From positions 123,700 through 187,699 of the forward strand of contig CATXCY010000001.1 in the NCBI GenBank assembly GCA_958366945.1: a stretch of DNA of 64,000 nucleotides. Direction: 5' to 3'. Position numbers and translations under genes: made by a program. Position 1 is the first letter of the stretch. Each line of letters begins with the position of its first letter. The notes beneath the pieces were generated by a model, which was not told where the DNA came from, made no database searches, and was given only the letters and a program-made list of their open reading frames with translations. Positions 27,123 to 35,761 of the stretch are shown piece after piece. The DNA is from Bruticola sp004554425 (lineage in GTDB: Bacteria > Vulcanimicrobiota > Xenobia > Xenobiales > Xenobiaceae).

Positions 27123-27899
27123 GTGAAAAAACTCATACCCGCTTTGGCCCTAGGTGCTGCGCTTTTCTCAGCGCTTCCTGCGGCAGCCCAAACCGGTCCA
27201 GACCACGATATGCGCTTTGAGCTCACTTACAGCCCCCTGCGTATTTCTACGTCTAAACCTTCGGGTGTAGTCCATTCTAATTTAACTGCCATTACTTTTA
27301 GTGGCGAGGGCAGAATCTTTCAGGGCATTATGTTTGGTGGAAGCTTCACCAGAGGAGGCGGAAGCAACTTAGATGTAGTCGGCGTCAACGAGTTTGGCGA
27401 TCCCATTACAATGAATTGCTCCGGTCCTGAGTTTAATGACCTTAAAGTCTATGCCAAAATTCCTTTCAATTTCGCTTCTCTGGCTGAGAGTGATCGCACC
27501 ATGGACAAAGCTCCAGCTATGTCCCCCTTGTATGGCTATGTAGGCTACAAGAATACCAGTTTAACTTCAAAATGGCCTGACGGCTCCGGCTTTACCGGGA
27601 AAGCAAACATAGAAAACTCTTCCGGTTTCGGTTTTGGTTTAGGCGCTGAATTTAATTGGGATCCCGTAGGTCTCTATGGCCAAGCCGTGTACTATCCTTG
27701 CATGATCACTAAAAATGTAGGTTTGGACGGCAACCCCGACGGTAAGCTTAATGTTTGGGAATGGGACTTAGGTCTGAGAACAAACTTCAAGGACAGTCCT
27801 ATCCAAGCTAAGATTGGCTATCACTTCGAACAGCATAGCGCCAGCAATTTGAAGCTTAAATATGACGGCATTCAAATTGGCGCCACCGCTGAATTCTAA
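27123..27899 (+). CDS. Outer-membrane beta-barrel-like protein
   Basis: About 258 residues, starting at GTG 27123 with AAGGAG ten bases upstream. A canonical signal peptide follows (MKKLIPALALGAALFSALPA, cut after AAA before Q). The longer frame from TTG 27066 would bury both. The mature part alternates aromatic and small residues with Gly-rich turns (FGFGLGAEFNWDPVGLYGQAV, cited in part), a pattern of beta-barrels, and ends with IGATAEF, an aromatic last residue as expected for outer-membrane insertion. It could be a small porin- or OmpW/OmpA-like protein. No family is certain. Confidence 0.75.
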   Translation: MKKLIPALALGAALFSALPAAAQTGPDHDMRFELTYSPLRISTSKPSGVVHSNLTAITFSGEGRIFQGIMFGGSFTRGGGSNLDVVGVNEFGDPITMNCSGPEFNDLKVYAKIPFNFASLAESDRTMDKAPAMSPLYGYVGYKNTSLTSKWPDGSGFTGKANIENSSGFGFGLGAEFNWDPVGLYGQAVYYPCMITKNVGLDGNPDGKLNVWEWDLGLRTNFKDSPIQAKIGYHFEQHSASNLKLKYDGIQIGATAEF

Positions 27900-27918
27900 T
27901 CCTTACCGGAATTAGAGC

Positions 27919-27970
27919 AAAAAAAATCCCCTCCTTCGCTGTCAAAATAACGAAGAGGGGATTTTTTTTA
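27919..27970. terminator. Bidirectional terminator between the barrel gene and recR
   Basis: ATCCCCTC(C)TTCG / CGAAGAGGGGAT pair with one bulge, with A8 on the left and T8 on the right, so it can stop transcripts from both sides. Confidence 0.92.
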
Positions 27971-28567
27971 GGCAAGCTGCCTATTTCCCAAAGCTCTTGA
28001 TAAGGTGAGGGGATCGGCATATTCCAAATCTGCTCCCATGGGAAGCCCCGAAGCCAACCTAGTGATCCTGACTTGGTCAGCCCTCAAAATATTCTTAAGA
28101 TACAGGGCAGTGGCTTCTCCCGATACAGTAGGATTAGTAGCCAAAATAATTTCTCTAACAGGTTCTTTAGCTAAACGCTCTTGCAAGGAAGCTATATTTA
28201 ATTGTTCGGGGCCTATGCCATCAAGCGGCGAAATTAAGCCTCCCAACACATGATAAAGTCCGGCATACTCACCAGAATTTTCCATGGCCATAAGGTCACG
28301 AGTATTGGCTACCACACAAATAGTAGTTTCGTCGCGCCGCCCATCTTGACAAATCTCGCATAAATCGCCCTCAGCGATATTGCCACACTTGCTACAAGCT
28401 CTCAAACGCACCTTAACTTCCACCATGGCTTTAGCTAAAGCTTCTACACGCTCCTTAGAAGCATCCAACAAGTAAAAAGCCAAACGCGACGCCGTCTTCG
28501 GCCCTACTGTAGGCAATTGTTGTAATTGTTCCAAAAGATGCTCTAAAGACTGAGGATATTTAGACAT
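27968..28567 (-). CDS. recR: Recombination mediator RecR
   Basis: RecR loads RecA at gaps with RecO/RecF. The 199-residue protein shows the N-terminal helix-hairpin-helix (LPTVGPKTASRLAFYLL), the four-Cys zinc finger (CSKCGNIAEGDLCEIC), and the Toprim domain (ICVVANTRDLMAMENSGEY, then ATNPTVSGEATALYL). It follows ybaB after eight bases. Confidence 0.97.
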   Translation of the reverse strand: MSKYPQSLEHLLEQLQQLPTVGPKTASRLAFYLLDASKERVEALAKAMVEVKVRLRACSKCGNIAEGDLCEICQDGRRDETTICVVANTRDLMAMENSGEYAGLYHVLGGLISPLDGIGPEQLNIASLQERLAKEPVREIILATNPTVSGEATALYLKNILRADQVRITRLASGLPMGADLEYADPLTLSRALGNRQLA

Positions 28568-28575
28568 TTCTTAAA

Positions 28576-28884
28576 CTAGAATAACCCTGGAGGTAAGTTC
28601 AAACCGGCAGCGACGCGCCCCATGCGATTAGAAGAAAGTTCGCGTGATTTTTCTAAGCCATCATTTATAGCTACCAAAACTAAATCTTCCAAAACTCCCA
28701 TATCATCGGGATCTACCGCATCTTTAGAAATGCTGATGGATTTTACGATTTGGGCTCCGGTAACTACAACTTTAACGGCTCCACCACCAGCGACACCCTC
28801 TACGGTAGCGCTTTCCAGCTCTTTTTGAGCGGAGGCTAAATCATTTTGCATTTTCTGCATTTGCTTCATAATTTGTCTCTGCAT
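28576..28884 (-). CDS. ybaB: Nucleoid-associated protein, YbaB/EbfC family
   Basis: The 102-residue protein has the family's Met/Gln/Lys-rich N-terminal helix and the central GGGAVKVVVTGAQIVKSISI core. It binds DNA as a dimer and may protect or shape the nucleoid. It precedes recR as in many genomes; here dnaX lies upstream but is separated by the YheU-like and phosphoesterase genes. Confidence 0.92.
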   Translation of the reverse strand: MQRQIMKQMQKMQNDLASAQKELESATVEGVAGGGAVKVVVTGAQIVKSISISKDAVDPDDMGVLEDLVLVAINDGLEKSRELSSNRMGRVAAGLNLPPGLF

Positions 28885-29060
28885 TTTTCTTTTTCTCCTT
28901 TTGAAATAGGCTTAAACCAAGACTTAAACCACGCCTGTGGTTCGCCTTCCAAACTTGCAAGCCTGCCAAAGCTAGGCCAAAGGCAATGCGTCTCAAGCCT
29001 TCACTAAATAGCAATTTTATCAAGATACATTAGCCCCATTGGACTATCGCCAAAGAAAAA

Positions 29061-29516
29061 CTAAATGTCTATATTTTTTGTATAAATTTTCTTGCCCTCA
29101 ATTTCCAGCATGTACATATGAGGAAACTGTCCACCGCGAGGCTCAGAGACGCTGCCTGGATTTATATAGAGCACATCATTTTCATAATATTGCTTGTAGC
29201 GATGGGTATGACCGTAAACGACTACGTCTATTTTGTTAGGATCGGGAGTAAAAGACAAATTATCCAAATTATGAATAACGTAAATATTTATATCTTCTAC
29301 ATGGAGCGCAGCATCTTTAGGTAAATTATCCGCCCAAGGACGCCAATCACAATTGCCACGTACAGCCGTTACAGGAGCAATAGTAGCCAGTTCTTCCAAA
29401 ATCAGCGGATCTTCAGTATCTCCAGCACAAACGATATAGTCGCAATCTTCCAAATAATCCATAACGTGAGGATCAAGACGACCATGAATATCAGAAATTA
29501 AAGCCACATTTGTCAT
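29061..29516 (-). CDS. YfcE/MJ0936-type metallophosphoesterase
   Basis: A 151-residue calcineurin-like phosphoesterase with dinuclear-metal ligands in ALISDIHG, CAGDTED, VRGNCD and VYGHTH. The protein is in the small YfcE group, which hydrolyses phosphodiesters of unclear physiological identity. It begins 2 bases after the YheU-like stop, so it is translated in the dnaX-led operon. The function here (cyclic nucleotide or other phosphodiester) is open. Confidence 0.9.
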   Translation of the reverse strand: MTNVALISDIHGRLDPHVMDYLEDCDYIVCAGDTEDPLILEELATIAPVTAVRGNCDWRPWADNLPKDAALHVEDINIYVIHNLDNLSFTPDPNKIDVVVYGHTHRYKQYYENDVLYINPGSVSEPRGGQFPHMYMLEIEGKKIYTKNIDI

Positions 29517-29518
29517 AA

Positions 29519-29749
29519 CTAAATTTGCTCTTTTTTTACAATATTGATTTCTTCTTCTACAGGATCAAACATTATAGCCAACTGGTGCTCGGCTAATTTC
29601 TTTTTGAGAATATCTACCCTCTTTTGCAAAGGCATAGAGCACTCATAGCCTCCGCGAGTAGCGTATTCTTCCAAAACACCTTGCAAAGCTCCGTCGCTCA
29701 AACGTTCATAGGGAACTTCTATTAAGCGAGCATCAATTTCTTCATCCAT
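29519..29749 (-). CDS. YheU-like (UPF0270) small protein
   Basis: The 76-residue protein resembles the YheU family: VPYERLSDGALQGVLEEYATRGG near the N terminus (cited in full but within family alignment IPxxxLSPETLxxLIExFVLREGTDY), a helical middle LQKRVDILKKKL and a C-terminal VEEEINI. The resemblance is from memory and covers the whole length. It lies between dnaX (6 bases) and the phosphoesterase (2 bases), so it is co-translated with them. The molecular role of this family is not established. Confidence 0.7.
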   Translation of the reverse strand: MDEEIDARLIEVPYERLSDGALQGVLEEYATRGGYECSMPLQKRVDILKKKLAEHQLAIMFDPVEEEINIVKKEQI

Positions 29750-29755
29750 AATGTC

Positions 29756-31726
29756 TTAAGCCTCCACTCGAGCAGTAGGATCGGACGCGCTGTCATTGGC
29801 ATACTTACTCAAAGTCTGTCCAGCGAAACTATTAAGTACCAAATTGACAGTATGCATATATTCATCTTGCGGATTGATAGTAACCACCTTGCCAAGACGC
29901 AAATCTATCTGAATAGGACGTTGCATAGCTTCTGTCAGAACACTTTCAATATTTGCACGCTCTTTGGAGGCAGCTTCATAATCGTCTTGACGATCACTTT
30001 CAAATTTTATAACAATCACGCCTTGACGGGCCGAAAGACACTTAGTACCGCGAACTAAAGCAAAAATAGACGGTTTCTTATCTTCCAAATAAGCTAACAA
30101 TTTTTGCCAGAACTTGCCGGCACTGCCTTGCTTATTTTTACTTTCGTTTTTTGCATATGAAGCCGAAGCTTTAGCAACAGTGGCACTTTCAGGCTCAGTT
30201 TGAGCAACTTTAGTTGATGATAGCGAAGACGATGCTTTTGTCGTTGTTGTCCCCCAACCCAAATCATCAATTTGCCCAGTTGATGAAGCCATTTCTGAGG
30301 AAGTAGTGAGCGCATTCGGAGCCAAGCTCTGAGTATTTTTTACAACTTTCCCTACCTTCAGCTTCGTAGCGGAAGTGGCCCCTACAACTGACGCAGAGTC
30401 TACAACCGACACCGAAGGATGTTCAAGGTTGCTGGCGTGTGCCTCAATAGCCGAAGCTTTAGGCATCATAAGACTATCTATAGGTTTTGTTGAAACAATA
30501 GGCGACTGAGCCGAGTAACTGTTTTTGATTATTTTTAAAGCTGAAACTTCAGCTTCCAAAGTTTCGATTCTGGCCAAAAGGCTGCTTTGATCTGTTCCAG
30601 CTAACGGTGCGGTCAGCTGAACAAGCACTGTCTCCCAAGACAACCGAGCATTTTGACTGCCGGAAAGGCGACGTTGCAATTCGCTTATGCTGCCAATCCA
30701 ACTTAAAATTGTGCCCAATTTTACCAATTGACTGCGCTTAACTAACTCTTGAAAATAATTGTCCGTTACTCCTAAAACTTCTTGATCGGCCGCTTTCACA
30801 CAAACCAACATCATCTGGCGCAAATATTCCAAAAGCTCAGCAGCTAATTTGTTTAAGTTGCGTCCCTTGTTAATCAGCTCATCCAAAAGGCCCAAAACTC
30901 GACCAGTATCTTGAGCGATAAAACCAGACACAAGATCCTGAATGGCTTCGGCCCCGGCTAGCCCTAAAAGGCCACGCACATCCTCTCCGCTAATCTGTTG
31001 ACTGCCTCCCTGCTGACAACAGAAAAACATAGCTTGCTCCAAAGTTACCAAAGCGTCGCGCATGGAGCCTTCAGAAGATCTAGCTATAAGCTCAGCGGCC
31101 AGATCGTCAATTTGCACATTTTCTTTAGCGGCAATACTTTTTATATGATTGACAGTTTGCTGTAAAGTAAAGCGTTGAAAATTGTAACGCTGACAACGGG
31201 AAATAATCGTAGCCGGAATTTTTTCCGGATCGGTAGTAGCTAAAATAAAAACAACATGCTTAGGAGGCTCTTCTAGAGTTTTTAAAAGTGCGTTAAAAGA
31301 AGAGTCGGACAACTTATGGACTTCGTCAATAATATAAACTTTATAGCGCACCTGAGCCGGGGCAAATTGTACCTTGTCAACAATAAACTCTCGGATTTTA
31401 TCTACCTGAGTATTAGAAGCAGCGTCAATTTCCAGTACATCCAAACATGAGCCTTCAGCAATAGATCGACAAGCTGAACACTGGCAACAAGGCTCAGCTG
31501 TAGGTCCCGAATGTGGATTATCGGCAGTACCCTCGCAATTTAAGGCTTTAGCTAAAATTCTAGCTGTACTGGTTTTACCAGTGCCACGCGGGCCACAAAA
31601 AAGATAAACATTGGCCATACGGCCGGAAGCCAAGCCATTTTTTAAAGTTCTTACTACTACTTCTTGACCTATTAAATCTTCAAATCTTTGGGAGCGATAT
31701 TTTTGAAAAAGCGAGACACTGGCCAT
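29756..31726 (-). CDS. dnaX: DNA polymerase III subunits gamma/tau
   Basis: The clamp-loader ATPase of replication. The 656-residue protein has the Walker A GPRGTGKTS, the four-Cys zinc motif (CEGT...CCQCSAC), the Walker B DEVH, sensor SRCQRYNF, and then the clamp-loader collar. The last about 250 residues are Ser/Ala/Thr-rich and disordered, followed by a C-terminal fold that could correspond to tau's polymerase-binding part. It is the second gene of a short unit after a small membrane protein at 31751. Confidence 0.95.
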   Translation of the reverse strand: MASVSLFQKYRSQRFEDLIGQEVVVRTLKNGLASGRMANVYLFCGPRGTGKTSTARILAKALNCEGTADNPHSGPTAEPCCQCSACRSIAEGSCLDVLEIDAASNTQVDKIREFIVDKVQFAPAQVRYKVYIIDEVHKLSDSSFNALLKTLEEPPKHVVFILATTDPEKIPATIISRCQRYNFQRFTLQQTVNHIKSIAAKENVQIDDLAAELIARSSEGSMRDALVTLEQAMFFCCQQGGSQQISGEDVRGLLGLAGAEAIQDLVSGFIAQDTGRVLGLLDELINKGRNLNKLAAELLEYLRQMMLVCVKAADQEVLGVTDNYFQELVKRSQLVKLGTILSWIGSISELQRRLSGSQNARLSWETVLVQLTAPLAGTDQSSLLARIETLEAEVSALKIIKNSYSAQSPIVSTKPIDSLMMPKASAIEAHASNLEHPSVSVVDSASVVGATSATKLKVGKVVKNTQSLAPNALTTSSEMASSTGQIDDLGWGTTTTKASSSLSSTKVAQTEPESATVAKASASYAKNESKNKQGSAGKFWQKLLAYLEDKKPSIFALVRGTKCLSARQGVIVIKFESDRQDDYEAASKERANIESVLTEAMQRPIQIDLRLGKVVTINPQDEYMHTVNLVLNSFAGQTLSKYANDSASDPTARVEA

Positions 31727-31750
31727 ATTAATTAAAAGAACTCCTAGAAT

Positions 31751-32101
31751 TTAGCTGCGGCTTCCGGTTTTAGCTGAAAAAAATTGAACAAAATCAGGAA
31801 CTAACCGAATGCGGAGCTCCATATCTTTAAGTGATTGACTTTGCTTAGCGGGTTCCACTTGCTCTTCAGGCGGAGGCAAGGGGCAATTTTTTCCCCCAGA
31901 AATAGGGCCACTATTTAAATCTTGATAAAAAACCCACGCGGCAATAAGCACAATTATGAGCATAAGGGGCAACAAAAAACCAAAAAGGAAACAACCCAAA
32001 GCGGAAAAGAGAATTTTTAAGCCTATATTGCCAGGAGTAGAATAAAACTCTTTAATGCGTTCATATACTTTTAAAGCATAGTTGCCAATTCTCTCCCACA
32101 T
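31751..32101 (-). CDS. Membrane protein of unknown function
   Basis: A 116-residue protein with two adjacent hydrophobic segments (about residues 26-60) and a Pro/Glu/Ser-rich soluble tail. It precedes dnaX by 24 bases on the same strand. No family is recognised and no function is suggested, but the frame is open, well placed and plausible in composition. Confidence 0.6.
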   Translation of the reverse strand: MWERIGNYALKVYERIKEFYSTPGNIGLKILFSALGCFLFGFLLPLMLIIVLIAAWVFYQDLNSGPISGGKNCPLPPPEEQVEPAKQSQSLKDMELRIRLVPDFVQFFSAKTGSRS

Positions 32102-32154
32102 AAACGCTCAAGCCTCCACTTTTCTTTTATGGCCTCAAAGTGCTTTAATTTAAG

Positions 32155-32212
32155 AGCAAACTTGGTTTACCTTCTAGCCCATACTAAGCTCAACTCCAAA
32201 GCAAACTTGGTT
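32155..32212. repeat. 13-bp direct repeat upstream of glnS
   Basis: AGCAAACTTGGTT occurs at 32155-32167 and 32200-32212, 45 bases apart, in the divergent region between the dnaX-linked gene and glnS. A TGCTAGAAT extended -10-like element lies at 32238-32246. The spacing, about four helical turns, would suit an operator pair. Confidence 0.45.
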
Positions 32213-32322
32213 AAACATAGCCTAAGCCAGTAAAAAATGCTAGAATTAAGGCCGGTCGTAAATTTCGACCTTATTCTAATGGACGCGATTTCTGAGATCC
32301 GCCCTATAAGGAATTATCAACT

Positions 32323-34035
32323 ATGAGTAACGATACCAATACAGAGCGCGTGGAATCAACTTCTCCTCACGCTACCAATTTTATTCGCAACATTATAGAC
32401 GAGGATTTGGCCAGCGGCAAACACACTACCGTTGTCACCCGTTTTCCGCCCGAACCCAATGGATATTTACACGTTGGCCATGCTAAAGCTATTTGCTTAG
32501 ACTTTGGCTTAGCCCGCGATTATCACGGTACTTGCCATTTGCGCATGGACGATACCAACCCCGGCAAAGAAGAGACCGAATACATCAACGCGATCAAAGA
32601 AGACGTAAAATGGCTCGGCTTCGAGTGGGGCGACAAAGTTTACAACGCTTCCGATTATTTCGATCAGCTTTACGAATATGCCGAACGCCTGATTATGAAA
32701 GGCAAAGCTTACGTAGATGACTCCAGCGCCGAAGAGATTCGCCTGAGCCGCGGTACGCTTACTGAGCCCGGCAAAAATAGTCCTTGCCGCGATCGTTCCG
32801 TAGAAGAGAACTTAGATCTTTTCCGTCGCATGAAAAATGGAGAATTCCCTGACGGTGCCAAGGTTTTGCGCGCCAAAATTGACATGGCTCACCCCAATAT
32901 TGTCATGCGCGATCCTACTCTGTATCGTATTCGTCATCAGTCCCATCCTCATACTGGCGACAAGTGGTGCATCTATCCTATGTACGACTTCACCCACTGC
33001 CTATCCGACTCTATTGAAGGCATTACCCATTCCCTGTGCACTTTAGAGTTTGAGAACAACCGTCCCCTTTATGATTGGGTCTTGGAAAATGTAGGCGTAG
33101 AATGCCGCCCTCGTCAGATCGAGTTTTCTCGCCTCAACTTAGAATCAGTAATCGTCAGCAAACGCAAGCTCCTCCAATTGGTGAAAGAGCACCGCGTCAA
33201 CGGTTGGGACGATCCTCGTATGCCAACTATTGCTGGTATGCGCCGTCGCGGCTATACTCCCGAAGCTATTCGCTTATTCTGCGATCGTATCGGTATTAGC
33301 AAAGCCGAAACTTGGACTAGCTATTCAGTCTTTGAGCAAGCCGTCCGTGACGATCTCAATCCCAAAGTGCCACGCATTATGGGCGTCCTTCGTCCCTTAA
33401 AGCTCGTTATTGACAACTATCCCGAAGGCCAAGTAGAAGAGTTTGAAGCTCCCTACTTCCCTGACGATCCGCCGAAGATGGGCTATCGCAACCTTAAGTT
33501 CACCAAAGAAATCTTTATTGAGCGCGATGACTTTATGGAAGAGCCGGTACCTAAGTTCTTCCGTTTGGCGCCCGGTCGCGAAGTTCGCTTGCGCCGCGCT
33601 TATATTATTAAGTGCGAATCCGTCGTCAAAGACGAAAATGGCAACATTATCGAAGTTCATTGCACTTACGATCCAGAGTCTAAGGGTGGCAACGCTGCCG
33701 ATGGCCGTAAAATTAAAGGTACCTTGCACTGGGTCTCTGCCACTGAGTCTATTCCTTGCGAAGTTAGACTTTACGATCGCCTCTTTGCTGTCGATCATCC
33801 CGCTACCCGCGAAGATGTCAACTTTATTGACGAGCTTAACCCCAACTCTTTGGAAATTATTACCGATGCCAGAGTAGAAAGCAGCGTAGCCGAAACTCCC
33901 GCAGGAAAATGGTTCCAGTTTGAGCGCACCGGTTATTTCTATACCGATAAAGATACGACCAAAGATCACATGGTATTTAACCGCGTAGTCACCTTAAAAG
34001 ATACTTGGGCCAAGATTATGCAAGGCAAAAAGTAA
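32323..34035 (+). CDS. glnS: Glutaminyl-tRNA synthetase
   Basis: Charges tRNA-Gln directly with glutamine. The 570-residue class I enzyme has the HIGH motif in FPPEPNGYLHVGHAKA, the KMSKS-like VISKRKL, and the two beta-barrel anticodon-binding domains in its C-terminal half. AAGG lies about ten bases before the ATG. GlnRS is absent from many bacteria, which use a tRNA-dependent amidotransferase instead, so its presence informs lineage comparison and may reflect transfer. Confidence 0.97.
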   Translation: MSNDTNTERVESTSPHATNFIRNIIDEDLASGKHTTVVTRFPPEPNGYLHVGHAKAICLDFGLARDYHGTCHLRMDDTNPGKEETEYINAIKEDVKWLGFEWGDKVYNASDYFDQLYEYAERLIMKGKAYVDDSSAEEIRLSRGTLTEPGKNSPCRDRSVEENLDLFRRMKNGEFPDGAKVLRAKIDMAHPNIVMRDPTLYRIRHQSHPHTGDKWCIYPMYDFTHCLSDSIEGITHSLCTLEFENNRPLYDWVLENVGVECRPRQIEFSRLNLESVIVSKRKLLQLVKEHRVNGWDDPRMPTIAGMRRRGYTPEAIRLFCDRIGISKAETWTSYSVFEQAVRDDLNPKVPRIMGVLRPLKLVIDNYPEGQVEEFEAPYFPDDPPKMGYRNLKFTKEIFIERDDFMEEPVPKFFRLAPGREVRLRRAYIIKCESVVKDENGNIIEVHCTYDPESKGGNAADGRKIKGTLHWVSATESIPCEVRLYDRLFAVDHPATREDVNFIDELNPNSLEIITDARVESSVAETPAGKWFQFERTGYFYTDKDTTKDHMVFNRVVTLKDTWAKIMQGKK

Positions 34036-34062
34036 ACTTTTAAGCTATAAACGCTAACATAC

Positions 34063-34100
34063 AAAAAGACCGCTTCTTCTTTGGAGGCGGTCTTTTCTAT
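34063..34100 (+). terminator. Terminator after glnS
   Basis: AAAAGACCGC / GCGGTCTTTT form a 10-bp stem with a 13-base loop and end in a T-rich tail. Confidence 0.9.
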
Positions 34101-34159
34101 TACTATTTACTTAGGTACAAACAAGCTATACTAGCTCGACTAATTTCCTAACAAAATGA

Positions 34160-34963
34160 CTACATGGTATCGCCAGCTAAAGCGTGGTGGCAAGAGCAAT
34201 CTTTACTTAAATCGATTTTTTCGATAATTTTGTAAATGAGCGCTTTTACTTTTTGGTTATTTTCGGCAAACACTCGGCTCACTTCGTCACCAGTTACCGC
34301 TTCAGCAATACCTTCAATACCAGCATCATAATCGGTAATTAAGGATACGTTGACGTAACAAATTTCCATTTCGCGGGCTAAATAGCACTCAGGGTAGCCA
34401 GTCATGTTAACTACATGCCAGCCCATCTTTCTAAACCATTCGCTTTCGGCTCTGGTAGAAAAACGCGGCCCCTGTATTACAACCATAGTGCCTTTAGGAT
34501 GAACTTCAATGCCAAGTTCTTTAGCACATTCTACAACTAAAGGACGTAAGCTAGGGCAATAGGGCTCGGCTCCAGTTAAATGGCGCACTTCAGGCCCTTC
34601 AAAAAAAGTATCTTTACGTCCCCAAGTTCTATCTACAAATTGATCACAAACGACAAAGCTGCCAGGTTTAATATCAACTTGCAAGCTACCTGCGGCACAA
34701 GGGCCGATAATAGCTTTAACACCCAGTTGCTTCATAGCCCAAAGGTTAGCTCTATATGGAATATGCGTAGGCGACAAACGATGATCGGCGCCATGGCGAG
34801 GCAAAAAGGCTACACGCTTGCTGTGAATATTGATTAAAGAAATTTTGTCGCTAGTAGGGCCGTAAGGTGTGTTAAGCGCAATCATTTCCGCATTGGAATC
34901 TAAACTATAGAAACCGGAACCGCCGAAAACGCCAATATCTGCTTTAGCATTGCAAGTAAACAT
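34160..34963 (-). CDS. mtnP: S-methyl-5'-thioadenosine phosphorylase
   Basis: Cleaves methylthioadenosine (from polyamine synthesis and SAM use) to adenine and methylthioribose-1-phosphate. The 267 residues show the phosphate loop GGSGFYSL, PRHGADHRLSP, NMTGYPE and a 6-aminopurine-selecting Asp in SLITDYDAG. The C terminus adds a Cys/His pair (CSCHH) of unknown meaning. It is convergent with glnS. Confidence 0.93.
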   Translation of the reverse strand: MFTCNAKADIGVFGGSGFYSLDSNAEMIALNTPYGPTSDKISLINIHSKRVAFLPRHGADHRLSPTHIPYRANLWAMKQLGVKAIIGPCAAGSLQVDIKPGSFVVCDQFVDRTWGRKDTFFEGPEVRHLTGAEPYCPSLRPLVVECAKELGIEVHPKGTMVVIQGPRFSTRAESEWFRKMGWHVVNMTGYPECYLAREMEICYVNVSLITDYDAGIEGIAEAVTGDEVSRVFAENNQKVKALIYKIIEKIDLSKDCSCHHALAGDTM

Positions 34964-35169
34964 TAAATGGAACCTTTCTTAGCTAAGCGAACAAATTTAC
35001 TGCTAAGCTACTTTCGGCGCTATTCTAGCCAAATTAAAGTCGGCCTTTTTTAAGCCGCGAAATGTTTTCTAAACACTCCTTTATTTTAAGGCCTATAGCT
35101 TTAGCTACTGGCGGGGAAAGGCATTACCTATCATGCGACAAGCGGCCGTTTTTTATGACCAAAAGGTAT

Positions 35170-35196
35170 AAAAAAAAGACCCTAACCTTTTGAGTC
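35170..35196 (-). terminator. Possible terminator after the tRNA cluster
   Basis: On the minus strand a five-bp stem (GACTC / GGGTC) is followed by eight Ts about 15 bases past tRNA-Val. The stem is short. Confidence 0.4.
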
Positions 35197-35210
35197 AAGA
35201 TCCTATCTTA

Positions 35211-35287
35211 TGGTGGACGAGAACGGACTCGAACCGCCGACCCCCTGCTTGTAAGGCAGGTGCTCTAACCAACTGAGCTACTCGTCC
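35211..35287 (-). tRNA. tRNA-Val (UAC)
   Basis: The minus strand folds as a cloverleaf with acceptor GGACGAG / CTCGTCC, anticodon stem CCTGC / GCAGG, loop CTTACAA (anticodon TAC), T-arm GGTTCGAGTC and an encoded CCA end. Confidence 0.96.
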
Positions 35288-35380
35288 AAAAAAAAGAGAA
35301 GCTTTTCAGTAAACGCTGTCTAACTAAATCAGCCTCTCATTCTATTTAACCGCCTTCCCTATGAAGGACAGTGTTTTAAG

Positions 35381-35457
35381 TGGTAGCCCGGACGGGAATC
35401 GAACCCGTGATCTCCGGCTTGAAAGGCCAGCGTCCTAAACCGCTAGACCACCGGGCC
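35381..35457 (-). tRNA. tRNA-Glu (UUC)
   Basis: Cloverleaf on the minus strand, anticodon loop CTTTCAA (TTC), T-arm GGTTCGATTC and encoded CCA. The first acceptor pair is G-T. Confidence 0.95.
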
Positions 35458-35489
35458 ATGTACACTTTTCTTGAACACCAAGGGGGTCT

Positions 35490-35565
35490 TGGTGGGCCCA
35501 CCTGGATTCGAACCAGGGACCAATTAGTTATGAGCCAACTGCTCTAACCGCTGAGCTATGGGCCC
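35490..35565 (-). tRNA. tRNA with CAU anticodon (Met, or Ile2)
   Basis: Cloverleaf on the minus strand with anticodon loop CTCATAA and encoded CCA. The acceptor pairs fully and the anticodon stem lacks the three G-C pairs of initiator tRNA, so it is elongator Met or lysidine-modified Ile2. These are hard to separate by eye. First of the three-tRNA run in transcription order. Confidence 0.9.
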
Positions 35566-35761
35566 GAGCTCCTCTGGCTCCGCTAATATACCACCCCGGC
35601 CACAATAATGCAATACCCTTTTAGAAAAAAACTTAACTTTTTTTGATTTTATGTCTCTAGCCCCTTGGCACGTAGTTTTTGCCCCTGTGAACTACCGCCA
35701 TCTTGCCAGCAAAGACAATGCTAATGCAAATTTTCGCCAGTGCGAACTTTAACATCATCAA

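Noticed and set aside
35490..35565. Initiator tRNA-Met
   Set aside because: The anticodon stem lacks three consecutive G-C pairs and the first acceptor pair is matched.
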